DNA from: an uncultured Bacteroidales bacterium
Lineage (GTDB): Bacteria > Bacteroidota > Bacteroidia > Bacteroidales > UBA932
Length of the DNA: 14,529 nt
Reading direction: 5' to 3'
Assembly (NCBI GenBank): GCA_934693135.1
Contig: CAKUVA010000036.1
Span: forward strand, 1-14,529
The notes beneath the pieces are model-generated. The model did no database searches, was not told the origin of the DNA, and saw nothing but the letters and a program-made list of their open reading frames with translations. Below are positions 1 through 7,509 of the stretch, piece by piece. How positions within the stretch are numbered: the first letter of the stretch is position 1; each line of letters opens with the position of its first letter. A program made the translations under genes and the position numbers.

Positions 1-573
1 TCCGGGGCGGCAATAACTCGTAACAATGCTTTGCGCCGAGCAAAGGGGCGTTGGATCGCATTCCTGGATGCGGATGACTTGTGGCTACCTGAGAAACTGG
101 AGCATCAGTTGAAGTTTATGGTGGAGAATAACTATTCATTTACATATCATGAATATACTGAGATGAGTGAGGAGGGGAAGGACTTGGGCGTGTATGTGTC
201 TGGCAAGAATAAAGTGTCCGAGTTTGATATGTATGCTTGTTGTTGGCCAGGGTGCTTGGCGGTGATGTACGATGCTGAGAAGATAGGTCTCATACAGATC
301 GGAGATGTAAAGAAAAATAATGATACAGCTATGTGGCTGAAAGTGGTGCAGAAAGTTCCTTGCTATTTGTTAAAAGAGAATTTGGCTCGCTATCGTCGAC
401 GTGCTGTTTCAATTACTCCTAAGCCATTGTATAAACGTATTTGGGCGCATTACCCACTATTCCATATAGCTGAGAAAATGAATCCCGTCTGCTCTACTTT
501 CTGGGTTGTGATGAATGTTTTCGGTAATGCATTCAAGAAGGTCTTTTATGTTAAGAAGATTCGTGTATCGTAG
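1..573 (+). CDS. Family 2 glycosyltransferase, 5' end cut by window edge
   Basis: This is a GT-A fold family 2 glycosyltransferase that would add a sugar from a nucleotide donor to a growing surface polysaccharide on the cytoplasmic face. The frame is open from base 1 and reads S-G-A-A-x-T-R-N-N-A-L then A-K-G-R-W-I-A-F-L-D-A-D-D-L-W, the classic GT2 block. The metal/nucleotide-binding D-A-D-D lies at visible residues 23-26. A TTG at 31 is inside this conserved block and is not the real start, so the N-terminal strand and nucleotide-binding loop lie outside the window. About 190 residues are visible, ending normally at a TAG. The acceptor half is short and basic, without membrane segments. 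A sugar transferase and an aminotransferase downstream on the same strand support a capsule/exopolysaccharide locus. The donor and acceptor sugars cannot be read from sequence. Confidence 0.9.
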   Translation, partial: SGAAITRNNALRRAKGRWIAFLDADDLWLPEKLEHQLKFMVENNYSFTYHEYTEMSEEGKDLGVYVSGKNKVSEFDMYACCWPGCLAVMYDAEKIGLIQIGDVKKNNDTAMWLKVVQKVPCYLLKENLARYRRRAVSITPKPLYKRIWAHYPLFHIAEKMNPVCSTFWVVMNVFGNAFKKVFYVKKIRVS

Positions 574-817
574 TGAATTGGGGGTTCGGGGAAAGACACG
601 AACCATGGATCTTTCAGTTTTGGAAGAATCTAAGAGAAAACCTATAATGAAATAGTTAGACAATACCTCAAAAAGAGAATAGGTATTGACCGAAACAATT
701 ATTCTGGGAGTATGGGGTCGGGCAGGAATTTGGTGTGAGCTCGTTGGTGCCTAGAAAGTACTTGTGAATTGGCAGAGGTGGTTCGATGTGGTGATTCTGT
801 GAGGAAGAAAGTTATGA
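574..817. other. Gene-free stretch after the glycosyltransferase
   Basis: All three + frames are interrupted by stops and no recognisable motif is present. It follows the glycosyltransferase stop and leads into the IS66 remnant, so it is probably decayed insertion-sequence DNA, but I cannot match any part of it to a family. No terminator hairpin was seen after the glycosyltransferase. Confidence 0.4.
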
Positions 818-1206
818 AAAATTTATGCTGTATTCGAGGATTGGTCGAAAGGGGTAGAGTGTTCTCAAGAGGTGTGTGATTATGGGCTTCAGGTACAGTT
901 ACAATGGAATATTATTGTGCTGCGATGTGGCTGATGGTTATGAAGAGGATGGAGTTTGGGGGATAAGTGGTTAAAGAACTTGAGTGAGCAGATGATGCGT
1001 AGGATAAAGATGAACCTGAAGAATGCAGGAAATATCGGGAGTGAGGAGTCGGCCAAACATAATGCGTTCATGTATTCTATAATCGAGAGTTGCAAGATGA
1101 TGAAGCGGAATGTGGAGGACTATCTGAAGGCACTGTTCCATCGACTGTGAACAGTGAAGGAGGGCGAAGACTTGACGTGTTGCCTGCCATGTTACATGTC
1201 CTTTTA
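818..1206 (+). pseudogene. IS66-family transposase, decayed C-terminal remnant
   Basis: This is a broken remnant of an IS66-type DDE transposase (TnpC). The best stretch, about 992-1149, reads N-L-S-E-Q-M-M-R-R-I-K-M then G-S-E-E-S-A-K-H-N-A-F-M-Y-S-I-I-E-S-C-K and then Y-L-K-A-L-F-H-R-L. It matches the IS66 pattern NNxxEQxxRxxxxxxKN...GSExxAxxxAxxxSxxxxCK around the last catalytic Glu. Upstream in another frame (818-931) is K-I-Y-A-V, then Y-G-L-Q-V-Q-L-Q-W-N, and after a frame change D-G-Y-E (935-946), as in the DGRYE that precedes this motif. Downstream a further frame gives D-L-T-C-C-L-P-C-Y near 1171-1197, like the usual DLTxLLP tail. At least three frame changes mean no product. No terminal inverted repeats, orf tnpA/tnpB or catalytic N-terminal part were found. 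Identity rests on motif memory, not a search. Confidence 0.62.
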
Positions 1207-1547
1207 GCAGGGAACTAAAAATCACAAAAAAAATATTATTAACAAAGCTGCTGATAATCAGTGGTGAAAAGCTTGTGTGCGGAAAAGTGGACGCGTACGT
1301 TAGGAATGTATGTTTCAACATCTAGAGTGTTGAATAGATTATTATTTGACGATGAGATAATAAATAATGTAGTTATTGAAGAATGTTTTGACTATCATAT
1401 TTTGTGCAATCTTGCTTTCCCTGAGAGAAGAGTGCACTTACGCATGTTGGAGGAGAACAAGATGATTTGATATACATACCATTAGGTATGTTAATTGTAT
1501 ATAATAGACAATGCAAGATAACCATGTGCCTAAAGAGACAAAATCTC
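1207..1547. other. Intergenic stretch between IS66 remnant and membrane-protein gene
   Basis: The stretch is A/T-rich (for example an A-run at 1225-1233). It contains a GTG-started open frame of 69 codons at 1261-1470 whose product I do not recognise. It has no supporting ribosome binding site or motif and is more likely chance or part of the decayed element. Near its right end lies a perfect inverted repeat (1474-1491) and a TATAAT-like box (about 1499-1504) just upstream of the next gene. No insertion-sequence terminal repeat was identified. Confidence 0.35.
1474..1491. promoter_or_regulatory. Inverted repeat upstream of the membrane-protein gene
   Basis: ACATACC (1474-1480) and GGTATGT (1485-1491) are exact reverse complements separated by ATTA. 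The repeat lies about 57 bases before the chosen ATG at 1548 and just before TATATAATAG, which resembles a sigma70 -10 box more than the Bacteroidetes -7 TAnnTTTG. It could be an operator or a short hairpin in the leader. Arms of this length are expected several times by chance in a window of this size, so position is the main argument. Confidence 0.3.
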
Positions 1548-2324
1548 ATGAATGATAAAAACCGAAAGGTCTATCAAAATTTCTTCGAAGTAGAAACCAG
1601 TTTGCAGTATCTTATCTACTACACGATGGATGAAAAAGCTGATACTGGTTACATAGTATTCATTGATAAGGAAAATGACCTTGACTACATTGATAAGCGT
1701 GATAAAACCTCATGGACGGAGTCTGATATCCAGAATTTTCAGCGTTGCCTTGGTAAACTTCAGCAAGCAGAAGCAACCCCTTGCCATAACCTAAAAAAAC
1801 GCCAACTCCTTGCATTCAAGCAAATTCTCGGTAGAGCTTATCTACAAATTCTTGAAAAAGATTTCTCGGAGGTCGATATGGTAATCAATGATGCCAAAGA
1901 GTATCTTCGTCAACGCAATGTTGAAATGGCAAGAGAATTCTTCCTCTTTTCCGCTGGAGCTGTTGCTTTAGTGGCTTCCATCATCGGTCTTATTATGTAT
2001 TTAATGGGTAATCGCAACGTCTGGCTATACGGAATTTTATTCGGCATACTTGGGGCCTTTGTTTCCATTTGGACTCGCTACGGCAAAGAAGAGATGACGG
2101 GTTTAGCCTCTAGGTGCCTTCACTATTTAGAATCCATTTCTCGTCTCTTTGTGGGGGCTATCGCTGCCGTAGTTGTCATGTTTGCTATCCGTAGTGGTCT
2201 TATGCTTGCCATTGAAGAGGGTCAGGGACTATTTTTCCTTTACTGCGTATTTGGATTCGCTGCTGGATTTTGCGAACGCCTGTTACCCTCACTTATGGAA
2301 CGTATCATTAAGAACGAAAAATAA
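1548..2324 (+). CDS. Conserved-looking four-helix membrane protein, function unknown
   Basis: I do not recognise this 258-residue protein with confidence. Residues 1-128 are charged and soluble, with an alpha-helical look. Four hydrophobic segments follow at about 131-153, 157-176, 200-221 and 228-244, paired as two hairpins. The second helix ends G-A-F-V-S-I-W-T-R-Y and the fourth carries G-F-A-A-G-F-C-E-R-L-L-P-S-L, a glycine-rich helix followed by an E-R-x-x-P turn that looks family-conserved. The frame is open back to a TTG at 1467; I chose ATG 1548 (in-frame ATG 1524 also possible) because the coherent protein begins there. It stands alone between an IS66 remnant and the sugar transferase. 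Its codon choice (many CTT, TCC, CGC) differs from the TTG/GGT/GAT-rich polysaccharide genes, hinting at later arrival. A cytosolic sensor joined to a membrane effector is one speculative reading. Confidence 0.7.
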   Translation: MNDKNRKVYQNFFEVETSLQYLIYYTMDEKADTGYIVFIDKENDLDYIDKRDKTSWTESDIQNFQRCLGKLQQAEATPCHNLKKRQLLAFKQILGRAYLQILEKDFSEVDMVINDAKEYLRQRNVEMAREFFLFSAGAVALVASIIGLIMYLMGNRNVWLYGILFGILGAFVSIWTRYGKEEMTGLASRCLHYLESISRLFVGAIAAVVVMFAIRSGLMLAIEEGQGLFFLYCVFGFAAGFCERLLPSLMERIIKNEK

Positions 2325-2473
2325 AACAACGTAAGAGGAAATAGAAACAATAAAAGAGTATTATTCTAAAAAAACTAATCTAACCGATTGGTGGGAATAG
2401 ACTTGAAGCGTCTAGAAATGAGAGTATAGCGAGAGGGGGAATTTTATTCTATAGTACCACATATCAGTAAATT

Positions 2474-3067
2474 ATGAAGCGACTATTTGATATAGTGGCT
2501 AGTGGTCTTGGGCTGCTGGCCTTGGCTCCGTTGTTTTTAATCGTGGCTGTTTGGATTAAGTTGGATTCGCCCGGGCCGGTGTTTTATCGGCAGGTTCGTG
2601 TTGGACAGCATAACAGGGATTTCCGGATTTTCAAGTTCCGTTCGATGCGTGTGGGGGCAGACAAGGGGAGTCTAGTGACTATCGGAGGGCATGATCCGCG
2701 GGTTACTCGCAGTGGGTATTTCATCCGTAAGTTCAAGATCGATGAGTTACCGCAGCTTATCAATGTTTTTGTGGGGGATATGAGCTTGGTGGGACCTCGT
2801 CCGGAAGTTCGCCATTATGTGGATTTTTGGACTCCGGAGCAGATGCATGTGCTTGATGTCCGGCCGGGCATTACTGACCCAGCTTCTATCAAGTTTCGAA
2901 ATGAAAATGAGTTGATGGATAAGGCTGAGGATCCTGAGAGCTTTTATATCAATGTCATTATGCAGGAGAAGATTCGGTTGTATCTGGAATATGTGGAGAA
3001 TGCCTCCTTCAGGTATGATATAAAGTTGATTTTCACAACGTTCTGGGTAATCATTAGTGAGAGATAA
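2474..3067 (+). CDS. Undecaprenyl-phosphate phosphoglycosyl transferase, PglC-like sugar transferase
   Basis: This is a monotopic phosphoglycosyl transferase (bacterial sugar transferase family) that moves a phospho-sugar from a UDP-sugar to undecaprenyl phosphate, the first membrane step of glycan assembly on the inner leaflet. It has 197 residues, the size of the minimal PglC-type enzymes rather than the long WcaJ/WbaP type with extra membrane segments. Visible hallmarks are M-K-R-L-F-D at the start, a re-entrant hydrophobic helix at about 7-29, D-S-P-G-P-V-F-Y (31-38), F-K-F-R-S-M (53-58), the catalytic Asp90-Glu91 in K-I-D-E-L-P-Q-L, and S-L-V-G-P-R-P-E (104-111), then the R-P-G-I-T segment at 130-134. 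The aminotransferase follows 12 bases later, so the two are co-transcribed. The sugar is probably a 4-amino or N-acetyl sugar such as a bacillosamine-type residue, inferred from that neighbour. Confidence 0.93.
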   Translation: MKRLFDIVASGLGLLALAPLFLIVAVWIKLDSPGPVFYRQVRVGQHNRDFRIFKFRSMRVGADKGSLVTIGGHDPRVTRSGYFIRKFKIDELPQLINVFVGDMSLVGPRPEVRHYVDFWTPEQMHVLDVRPGITDPASIKFRNENELMDKAEDPESFYINVIMQEKIRLYLEYVENASFRYDIKLIFTTFWVIISER

Positions 3068-3079
3068 ATATTTTATACA

Positions 3080-4393
3080 ATGAGTACAGATTTGAAAAGA
3101 AGAAATGTACCTTTCAGTCCGCCAGATATGACGGAGGCAGAGGCCAATGAAGTTCGTGAGGCTATTCTTAGTGGTTGGATTACTACTGGGCCGCGGACTA
3201 AGAAACTTGAGAAGCAGATTTCGGAGTATGTGCATACTGAGAAGACTGTTTGCTTGAATTCTGCGACTGCTTCGATGGAAATGGTGCTTCATGTGTTGGG
3301 TGTCGGGCCTGGTGATGAGGTGATTGTCCCTGCATATACTTATACGGCGTCTGCGTCAGTGGTGGCTCATGTAGGTGCCAAAATCGTTATGGTGGATTCG
3401 CAGATGGATTGTGTGGAGATGGATTATGAGAAGTTGGCTGATGCGATTACCGAGAGGACAAAGGTTATCGTTCCTGTGGATTTGGCTGGTATTTGTGCGA
3501 ATGTAGATAAGGTGCGTGAGATCGTAAATCGTCCCGAGATTTTAGCGAAATTCCGTCCGGGCAATGATATTCAGCGCCTTATGGGTCGTATCGCCATTTC
3601 GAATGATTGCGCTCATTCGTTCGGTGCTTCGCGCCATGGTAAGATGGCTGGCGAGATCGCTGATTTCTCGTCGTTCAGTTTCCATGCTGTGAAGAATTTC
3701 ACGACTGCCGAGGGTGGTGCGATGACTTGGAATTTGGCTTTTGGCAATGACGTTGTACCTCGTCAGCAGGTATATTGTGGCTCTCCAGTTCCTTTTATCG
3801 AGGGGGAACCTTGGAATGAGTTCATTTATCGTCTTTCTCAGTTGTTTTCTCTTCATGGTCAGAATAAGGATGCTCTTGCGAAGACAAAACTCGGCGCATG
3901 GGAGTATGATATCATCGGTCCATGGTATAAGTGCAATATGACTGATATCATGGCGGCTCTCGGTCTTGTCCAGTTTGAGCGTTATTCTGGAATGTTGGAG
4001 AAGCGTCACAAGATGGTGGCTATATACAATGCTGGTATTGATTCTCTGAATGCTGATCTGGATGCCTATCATCAGGTTAAGTATCTGAATCACATGGGCC
4101 CTGATCATTGTTCTTCTCATCATCTTTATCTTGTCCGTCTTTCTGGTCGCAGCCGTGAGGAGGTCAATCATGTGATAGGGCAGATGGCTGAGCGTGGTAT
4201 CGCAACGAATGTTCATTATAAGCCGCTCCCGATGATGACTGCCTACAAAGCTTACGGGTTCGATATTGCGGATTTCCCTAATGCGTATCATTTGTTTGAA
4301 AATGAGGTTACGCTTCCTCTTAATACGAAGATGTCGATGGAGGATGTGGAATACGTGGTGGAGAATTTCGTGGAGATTGTTAAAGGTTTGTAG
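3080..4393 (+). CDS. DegT/DnrJ/EryC1/StrS-family PLP sugar aminotransferase
   Basis: This is a PLP-dependent aminotransferase of the DegT/DnrJ/EryC1/StrS family, which transfers an amino group to a keto sugar on a nucleotide carrier (PglE/ArnB/WecE-like). Of 437 residues, the key ones are all seen: the PLP-phosphate loop S-A-T-A-S-M-E (61-67), the ring-stacking region V-P-A-Y-T-Y-T (83-89), Asp176 in S-N-D-C-A-H-S, and the Schiff-base Lys205 in F-S-F-H-A-V-K-N-F-T-T-A-E-G-G. It is longer than the usual 370-390 residues. The extra length sits in about 145-168 and about 222-275, both near the active-site surface. It follows the sugar transferase by 12 bases and ends seven bases before a terminator, so it is the last gene of the locus. 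No PglD-like acetyltransferase accompanies it. The exact keto-sugar substrate is unknown. Confidence 0.93.
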   Translation: MSTDLKRRNVPFSPPDMTEAEANEVREAILSGWITTGPRTKKLEKQISEYVHTEKTVCLNSATASMEMVLHVLGVGPGDEVIVPAYTYTASASVVAHVGAKIVMVDSQMDCVEMDYEKLADAITERTKVIVPVDLAGICANVDKVREIVNRPEILAKFRPGNDIQRLMGRIAISNDCAHSFGASRHGKMAGEIADFSSFSFHAVKNFTTAEGGAMTWNLAFGNDVVPRQQVYCGSPVPFIEGEPWNEFIYRLSQLFSLHGQNKDALAKTKLGAWEYDIIGPWYKCNMTDIMAALGLVQFERYSGMLEKRHKMVAIYNAGIDSLNADLDAYHQVKYLNHMGPDHCSSHHLYLVRLSGRSREEVNHVIGQMAERGIATNVHYKPLPMMTAYKAYGFDIADFPNAYHLFENEVTLPLNTKMSMEDVEYVVENFVEIVKGL

Positions 4394-4399
4394 ATTATG

Positions 4400-4432
4400 A
4401 AAACTCTGTCCCTTCAGGGATGGAGTTTTTTT
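4400..4432 (+). terminator. Intrinsic terminator of the polysaccharide locus
   Basis: The sequence AAAACTCTGTCCC pairs with GGGATGGAGTTTT (13 pairs counting two G-T wobbles) around a TTCA loop. It runs straight into a seven-T tract at 4426-4432. It starts seven bases after the aminotransferase stop and marks the end of the capsule/exopolysaccharide transcript. Confidence 0.9.
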
Positions 4433-4633
4433 GAGTAATCGTCTTGAAACGATTAATATGGCAGTTTTAGGCTTTGTAGTCTAGTTATTTGCCATTGGCA
4501 AGGACAAAACACTGATAAAATGCTAATTGAGGATATCTGGAGGAGTCTAAATAAATAACGACTTCGGACATCTTTTGGTGTGCTAATTGACACTTTGGAA
4601 AACGAAGACAAAAATCTGCTTGATTGGCCTCGA
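4433..4633. other. Intergenic spacer with a 10-bp direct repeat
   Basis: This spacer separates two transcripts that converge: the + strand polysaccharide locus and the - strand ATPase/RloB cassette. TGCTAATTGA occurs at 4521-4530 and again at 4581-4590, exactly 60 bases apart. I see no gene, no tRNA and no clear terminator for the - strand cassette. It may be the left edge of the accessory island. Confidence 0.4.
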
Positions 4634-5194
4634 TTATCGCAGGCTTTTTTCCAACGCCAATATCAAATTGAAGATGCTGGATGAGGGATTCTCAAAAACC
4701 TTAAGCTTCTTTGCCCGTTCCGTCGCTTCAAGACGATGCTCCCAGAGGAAAGCCTTTTGAGTATCTATCAATGCCGCCTTTTCATATCCTGCCCAGCAAT
4801 CATCCATTTTTAGCAGTTCATTGAAGGCTTCTTCCGTGGATAATCTTGTTTTCTTATCTTTCCCGTGCAGCAGAAACCAGAGTTCAATGGCAGGATTGCT
4901 CAGCAATTTATATGCACGGCAATCATCTAGTTTTTCGTTGATGGCAGGCACATCCATATCATACATAAGAAAGACAATAATCTTGTCCGTCTTTGAAATC
5001 TTCAGTTCTCTCTTTGTCGCATCTATCAGCCGTTGAGAAATACTTCCGCCCTCCACCTTTGGGACAATCTTTATCGGTGACCGATATGTCTGCTTAAGGA
5101 AATCCAAATATGTCTCTTCCGTTTCACCTTCGCAGAACACGAGGAATATCCGTTTCATTGTCCTTGAAGGGGATGGTGTCCGTTGCCTTGCCAT
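4634..5194 (-). CDS. RloB/TOPRIM-like protein, second gene of an ATPase pair
   Basis: This 186-residue protein resembles the RloB family (PF13707; AbiLii-like), partners of ABC-type ATPases in phage-defence operons. After a basic N-terminus (1-14) a beta strand F-L-V-F leads to C-E-G-E-T-E-E (21-27), then Y-D-M-D (78-81), then S-N-P-A-I-E-L-W-F-L-L-H (99-110), the family signature. Glu22 with Asp79/Asp81 has the layout of the TOPRIM metal site (E ... DxD), suggesting a nuclease-type fold. Size fits the family. The ATG at 5194 lies three bases after the first base of no gap: the ATPase stop TGA is followed by TT then ATG, and a GGAGGA Shine-Dalgarno sits eight bases before the ATG inside the ATPase end. 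This fixes the start and implies translational coupling. Activity is inferred; it could bind rather than cut nucleic acid. Confidence 0.82.
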   Translation of the reverse strand: MARQRTPSPSRTMKRIFLVFCEGETEETYLDFLKQTYRSPIKIVPKVEGGSISQRLIDATKRELKISKTDKIIVFLMYDMDVPAINEKLDDCRAYKLLSNPAIELWFLLHGKDKKTRLSTEEAFNELLKMDDCWAGYEKAALIDTQKAFLWEHRLEATERAKKLKVFENPSSSIFNLILALEKSLR

Positions 5195-5196
5195 AA

Positions 5197-6435
5197 TCAG
5201 TCCTCCAAAAGTTTCTTTAAGTTCATGACTGAGGAATCAACGAACGGAATCGCATCAAAGCGCCCCTGGATGTATCCCTTTTCCGCATCCATATTCTCCC
5301 TGAAGTCCTTGTAGTCGTACAAAGAATAGACATCGGTGGAGCCATCTTCAAGCTTGTTGACAAAGACGACCTGATCTTTTCTCAGCCGTCTCATATCAAT
5401 AAGATTCGTATTGTGCGAGGTGAACAGCAACTGGGAACTTTCAGATGCGTGGATGAGGTCCAGAATGAAATCTGCCAATCTAGTATGAAGCCCCATATCA
5501 AACTCATCCATCATCAGTGATTTTCTGTTCCGGACGACATCGAGAAGCCTCAAGAGAATCTGGAACAACTTTCTTGTCCCGCTTGATTCTTCTACGTCCA
5601 AATCGAAAGACACTTCTGGAGATCTTTTATGCGTGGTTTGGAATCGGAGAATGTCAATCATCCGGAAGTTCAACTCCGGAGACCCCGGAGATGACATTAC
5701 AGGAGCCGGCACTTGCTCGTGTCTCACTTTTATATCACAGATGTCTGTATCACAGATGGCAAGAGCCTTCAAAATAATCTTTTTGTAAGCTTTGAAGTTC
5801 TCCTCCACAGAGACACTGTTCAAATCGACAAGTCCGAGAAGAAAAGTGTTCAGGAAATACCGATACAGTTCCTGTGCAAGTTCCCGGTTCATGGAACTTG
5901 CCCTGCTGAGGAACAGGTTCTTTCGGCTCGTGTTGAGTGCGACATCCTTCGGCTTTACGATTACACCCGGAGAGAATGAATACACATCTTCCGCATTCTC
6001 ATCACGAGTGAAGACTTTTGCTCGTTTCCCGTTAGGATAATAGTATAGGCTCTCACGGATAATCTCCGTTCTCGTCAATGCAAATGAATACTCATATTCT
6101 ACCTCATTACAAACGAAATCGATAAAAAACTCGCTCGGCTTTTTGTCATACCCATCGAACTTGAATGGCATAAAATTGAACACCACGCCTTCATTGTTCT
6201 GGTGGGATTCCAGAATCATCCGGCAGCAAAAATTGATGGCTTTGAGGATGTTTGATTTTCCGGATGCGTTAGGCCCGAAAAGGCCGATAGTCTTCAGGAC
6301 TTTCGTTCCTTTCCAGTCAATGACATTATAGGACAACTCTCTGGCATGCTTGGTGTTGCTTTTCGCAGCAACAAAGTCCAGACACACCCTGTTTTTTATT
6401 GAGAAGAAGTTCTCTAATTCAATTTTGAGCAGCAT
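5197..6435 (-). CDS. ABC/SMC-type ATPase (AAA_15/AAA_21), first gene of the RloB pair
   Basis: This 412-residue ATPase belongs to the OLD/RloA/AbiLi-like group of ABC-type ATPases that act with a nuclease partner in phage defence. It begins M-L-L-K-I-E-L-E-N-F-F-S-I-K-N, the typical entry strand. It has Walker A G-P-N-A-S-G-K-S (54-61), a degenerate ABC signature E-S-S-G-T-R-K (283-289), Walker B S-L-M-M-D-E-F-D (306-313, catalytic Glu311) and an H-loop F-T-S-H-N (338-342), so it looks catalytically intact. Between them (about 75-275) lies a variable region instead of a long coiled coil, as in AbiLi and PARIS AriA. It is the promoter-proximal gene and its stop is two bases from the RloB start. 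Nearest named analogues are AbiL, RloAB and PARIS; which applies needs a profile search. Confidence 0.87.
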   Translation of the reverse strand: MLLKIELENFFSIKNRVCLDFVAAKSNTKHARELSYNVIDWKGTKVLKTIGLFGPNASGKSNILKAINFCCRMILESHQNNEGVVFNFMPFKFDGYDKKPSEFFIDFVCNEVEYEYSFALTRTEIIRESLYYYPNGKRAKVFTRDENAEDVYSFSPGVIVKPKDVALNTSRKNLFLSRASSMNRELAQELYRYFLNTFLLGLVDLNSVSVEENFKAYKKIILKALAICDTDICDIKVRHEQVPAPVMSSPGSPELNFRMIDILRFQTTHKRSPEVSFDLDVEESSGTRKLFQILLRLLDVVRNRKSLMMDEFDMGLHTRLADFILDLIHASESSQLLFTSHNTNLIDMRRLRKDQVVFVNKLEDGSTDVYSLYDYKDFRENMDAEKGYIQGRFDAIPFVDSSVMNLKKLLED

Positions 6436-6493
6436 ATCATCCCTGCATTTGTAAAATTTCTACAAAAATAAGGGATAAATCGCATTTTTGCAA
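6436..6493 (-). promoter_or_regulatory. Promoter and ribosome binding site of the ATPase/RloB cassette
   Basis: Reading the - strand, a TTG (6493-6491) is followed after 20 bases by TATTTTTG (6470-6463), an exact fit to the Bacteroidetes -7 box TAnnTTTG at the expected spacing. The ATG at 6435 is preceded by AGGGA (about 6444-6440). The predicted leader is only about 20 bases. TTTGTA (6448-6453) and TACAAA (6461-6466) form an inverted repeat overlapping the -7 box and start site, a good position for a repressor. Confidence 0.55.
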
Positions 6494-6608
6494 GTCACTT
6501 TAGAAACTCCTTAAGAGAAATAGTCGTTATTCGTAAGCCTCCGGTAACTACTATATTGCACAAATCGGACATTTAGCTCCGAGTCTTGCGCATCCGCCTT
6601 TGTGCGTT

Positions 6609-7471
6609 TTATAGAAGTGGAGTCATATATATTGGCATTAGTAGTACATTTCCATCTTTATGAAGGTCTTTCGTATAGAGCAAATATGGCTGACTTATTC
6701 TGTCAGCATATTTTGCCCAAAAGGCATCCAATGAAGCATGGGTCTTATACCCTGATGATTTTACTTCAATAGGACAAAGTTTGTTCCCTCTTGATAAGAG
6801 AAAATCCATCTCGTAAGAATGTGTGTCACCCTTTGGAAAGGTATAATAAAACAACTTATTGCCAGACACCCGAAGCATTTGTGCAATTAAATTTTCATAG
6901 ACATATCCTAAATTGGCTGCCAGTTTATCATTGAGCAATTTTTGATATATGATATTTTCCGTGAAATCCTTATCCCAAAATGCAAGTGTCACAAACAACC
7001 CTGTGTCTCCTACATATAACTTATATTTCCCATAATCAGCAGTCAGTGTCATACCGACATTGGGCTCATCTGCATGATAAGCCACATTGACAGTCTTACT
7101 GTCTTCCAAACAAAGAATCATCTCATCGATTTTGCCTGTCCTGGTTTTTCCTATTACTGGTGTCGGTTGGTAACGCATCAAATTGCGACTTAATTGAGAA
7201 GGTATAGCCATAAACAACTTGGATATTTTTCCTGTAGGGTCTATTTTTCTAAAGTCGTCTGCATAAAGCTGTATAATCTGTCGTTTCTCTATATCGACCT
7301 GCTGCAAATTTTTTGTATCCAAATAGGCGTTAACAGCCTGTGGCATTCCATCGACCAGCATATACAACCTCAGTTCGCGCATTTTCTTTCAAAGAACTTT
7401 CGCATCAGGGGCATTGTCGTATTATCTTCCATAGCCCAGCGAAATTCCTCATAATCCATAGGGAACATTTC
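6609..7471 (-). pseudogene. DUF4143 ATPase remnant, frameshifted and missing its AAA domain
   Basis: This is the C-terminal part of an AAA_14 + DUF4143 ATPase. From 7471 downwards one frame reads E-M-F-P-M-D-Y-E-E-F-R-W-A-M, the link that follows the ATPase core in this family. It ends in F-E-R-K and runs to a stop. The sense then continues in another frame from the ATG at 7382 with L-Y-M-L-V-D-G-M-P-Q-A-V, which in intact homologues lies about a dozen residues further on. From 7382 to 6609, 257 residues are open, including G-Y-V-Y-E-N (159-164) and a PD-(D/E)XK core E-M-D-F (Asp193) ... I-E-V-K (Glu206, Lys208). The Walker A/B part is absent. The upstream 7472-7550 - strand frame (C-Y-F-E-V-T-F-Y-F-D-V-F-T-K-E-I-L) is unlike the ATPase and unidentified. 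A residual DUF4143 protein could still be made, but I judge it decayed. Confidence 0.78.
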
Positions 7472-7509
7472 AAGACACCTTGGCTGTCAGAATCTCCTTG
7501 GTGAATACG

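Noticed and set aside
1261..1470. GTG-started 69-codon + strand frame
   Set aside because: No recognisable motif, no ribosome binding site, unusual start, and it lies in decayed DNA after the IS66 remnant.
3542..4291. Long 249-codon - strand open frame inside the aminotransferase gene
   Set aside because: It is the antisense shadow of a strongly supported enzyme. Its translation is rich in His, Arg and Ile with no domain-like pattern.
4485..4645. Open - strand frame of about 50 codons past the RloB stop (contains L-A-H-Q-K-M-S-E-V-V-I-Y-L-D)
   Set aside because: It has no start codon or ribosome site, overlaps the RloB end, and a stop-free run of this length is not rare by chance. The TGCTAATTGA repeat falls in it but gives no known motif.
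4521..6560. ATAACGACT near 4555 and its inverse near 6520 as possible ends of a mobile element around the ATPase/RloB cassette
   Set aside because: Only nine bases match, no target duplication or recombinase is visible, and such matches arise by chance over 2 kb.
6558..6605. GCACAAA/TTTGTGC inverted repeat with a 34-base loop after the DUF4143 remnant
   Set aside because: The loop is long, there is no T-tract, and arms this short are common, so a terminator call is not justified.
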